From NCBI GenBank assembly GCA_034769895.1, contig CM068367.1, forward strand, positions 348,091,611 through 348,155,610: a stretch of 64,000 bases of DNA, written 5' to 3'. The position numbers were made by a program, and so were the translations under genes. How positions within the stretch are numbered: position 1 is the stretch's first letter; every line of letters begins with the position of its first letter. This DNA is from Magicicada septendecula. Its lineage: Eukaryota > Arthropoda > Insecta > Hemiptera > Cicadidae. The notes beneath the pieces were generated by a model that made no database searches, was not told the DNA's origin, and was given only the letters and a program-made list of their open reading frames with translations. Below are positions 62,868-64,000 of the stretch, in pieces.

Positions 62868-63842
62868 TCTTGGCTAAGCCGAAAGTACCTAGACCTCCTC
62901 CTGTATACCTTCATGGTGTCGTCAATTACAATGAAATGATCAATAACCTTACAAAAATTTGGAATCAGAACAGTACAGTACTAAATCGTTCGATGAAAAT
63001 ACGGTGAAAATCAACACTTTTGCACCTGATTCTTACAGAAAATTAATCCGTCACCTCGAGGATGAAAAAATTGTTTACCATACATATCAAATTAAAGACC
63101 AGCGAGCATACCGGGTTGTCATAAGAAACATTCATCCTAGCATCGGTGTACACTTTATTAAAGAAGCACTAAAAGGAAAAGGAACACAGTCAGAAACATA
63201 ATGAACGTTAGACACAGAGTACAGAAAACACCCCTCCCTCTCTTCTTTGTTGGTCTTGAACCTGCAGCAAACAATAAACAAATATATAACCTAAGGTCTT
63301 TAGGTACCATGCAGATTACTGTAGAACCACCTAGGAGAAAAAACTTCATAATACAGTGCACTCGTTGTCAATCATACGGTCACAGTAAGACGTACTGTAG
63401 AAAACCTTTCCAGTGTGTCAAGTGCGGAGGTGAACACAACTCCGCAACTTGTTCCAAATCTAAGGATACACCAGCCACATGTGCATTATGCGATGGTCCT
63501 CATACAGCTAATTATAAAGGCTGTGAAGTTTATCAAAACCTGCAGGCTAGAAAAGCCCCGTACCTAACACCACACCTAGGAGAACCCCTTCAATGTTTAG
63601 GACTATGAACACGGAACAGAACATGAATACCCGTAACGTCTCTTTTCCTACTTACGCTCAAATTGCAGGACTACAGCAACACTCAGAATCATCGTTCCCT
63701 TATGACAGCAATCTCAAACAGACATCACTCTTTCACACTTTTCCTGACGACAAAATTTGAGTCTATGTTCAGTCAACTCATGCAGCAAAATAGCGTCATG
63801 CTTAATCTCCTTACAACACTTGTCAATAAACTTTCTAATTAA
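62868..63842 (+). pseudogene. Jockey-clade LINE ORF1 (gag), frameshifted
   Basis: Homology runs through four or five frames: KPKVPRPPPVYLHGVVNYNE, then after a frameshift near 62,970 KINTFAPDSYRKLIRHLED and DQRAYRVVIRNIHPS. After another near 63,185 come NVRHRVQKTPLPLFFVGLEP and three cysteine-rich knuckles: CTRCQSYGHSKTYC, CVKCGGEHNSATC and CALCDGPHTANYKGC. Such triple CCHC(-like) knuckles after the 'YRVVIxxIH' and 'FFVxLEP' region typify Jockey-type nucleocapsid proteins that bind RNA. After 63,545 further shifts lead to an S-rich tail and a last segment MFSQLMQQNSVMLNLLTTLV ending at 63,840-63,842. The element is dead but its full order is preserved. Confidence 0.88.
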
Positions 63843-63844
63843 TA

Positions 63845-64000
63845 ATGAATAACAATTACAGGATTGGATTATGGAACGCCATAGACTCTCTCAACGCACC
63901 CTAGAACTCAAAGCTTTTCTTATTGAAAACAGGTTAGACGTAATGCTTATATCTGAGACACGCTTCAAAGACAGAAGCCATATTAGGATTCCAGGATTTA
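63845..64000 (+). pseudogene. Jockey-clade LINE ORF2 start (endonuclease), partial
   Basis: Starts at ATG 63,845, three bases after the gag stop, as usual in these elements. The frame gives MNNNYRIGLWNA, then stops after a short run. The neighbouring frame continues with SQRTLELKAFLIENRLDVML and ISETRFKDRSHIRIPGF up to the window edge. This is the N-terminus of an APE-type endonuclease; ISET holds the metal-binding glutamate of the family. A frameshift of one base at about 63,885 breaks the reading. The reverse transcriptase should lie beyond 64,000. Confidence 0.85.

Overview
This is nuclear DNA from an animal, almost certainly an arthropod and probably a hemimetabolous insect with a large, AT-rich, repeat-laden genome. 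A cockroach-like genome is my guess, at low confidence. Support comes from a long satellite array, very long (AC)n tracts, decayed insect-type transposons (Jockey LINE, Ty3/Gypsy, Penelope-like, mariner, pogo-like, a Tc1/mariner-related foldback), and the absence of any long intact open reading frame in 64 kb. No conventional host protein-coding gene can be supported; the window looks intergenic or intronic. I saw no tRNA, rRNA or CRISPR.

Layout. (1) 1-14,490: a satellite of about 158-bp monomers. Two nearly identical 3.54-kb higher-order units (4-3540, 3541-7078) are followed by two 1.11-kb deletion derivatives (7079-8189, 8190-9301), a partial unit, and then a diverged edge (12,511-14,490). 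A chimeric block of about 1.2 kb with a long AC microsatellite and a 0.3-kb dispersed element is tandemly duplicated inside the array (10,197-12,510). (2) 15-24 kb: Gypsy debris. This is an integrase tail, a 3' LTR split by a nested 1.77-kb insertion, a second LTR on the minus strand and a complete solo LTR with a 4-bp target duplication. (3) 24-36 kb: mostly AT-rich unassigned DNA with small foldbacks, microsatellites and one GC-richer patch near 28 kb. (4) 36-46 kb: a LINE reverse-transcriptase tail, a Penelope-like tail, another LTR, a 1.9-kb foldback made of two facing transposon copies, a 192-bp near-perfect palindrome, a pogo-like remnant and a nested inverted-repeat element. (5) 47-55 kb: another Gypsy 3' end, a long T-rich strand-asymmetric tract, and a dead mariner. 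(6) 55-64 kb: a 0.4-kb repeat with an unusually long (61-bp) target duplication and a second copy 6 kb away, a Penelope-like C-terminal fragment, and a Jockey-type LINE running off the right edge.

The most interesting thread is a short motif shared by otherwise unrelated repeats: CTGANGA, one extra base, a 4-6 bp hairpin, then GAAA. It occurs about ten times on both strands, twice beside Penelope-like coding tails. It resembles a hammerhead ribozyme core, which is known from Penelope-like elements, but carries a consistent one-base insertion, so I call it hammerhead-like only. Host biology is not visible here; the window records satellite turnover by unequal exchange and successive transposon insertion.
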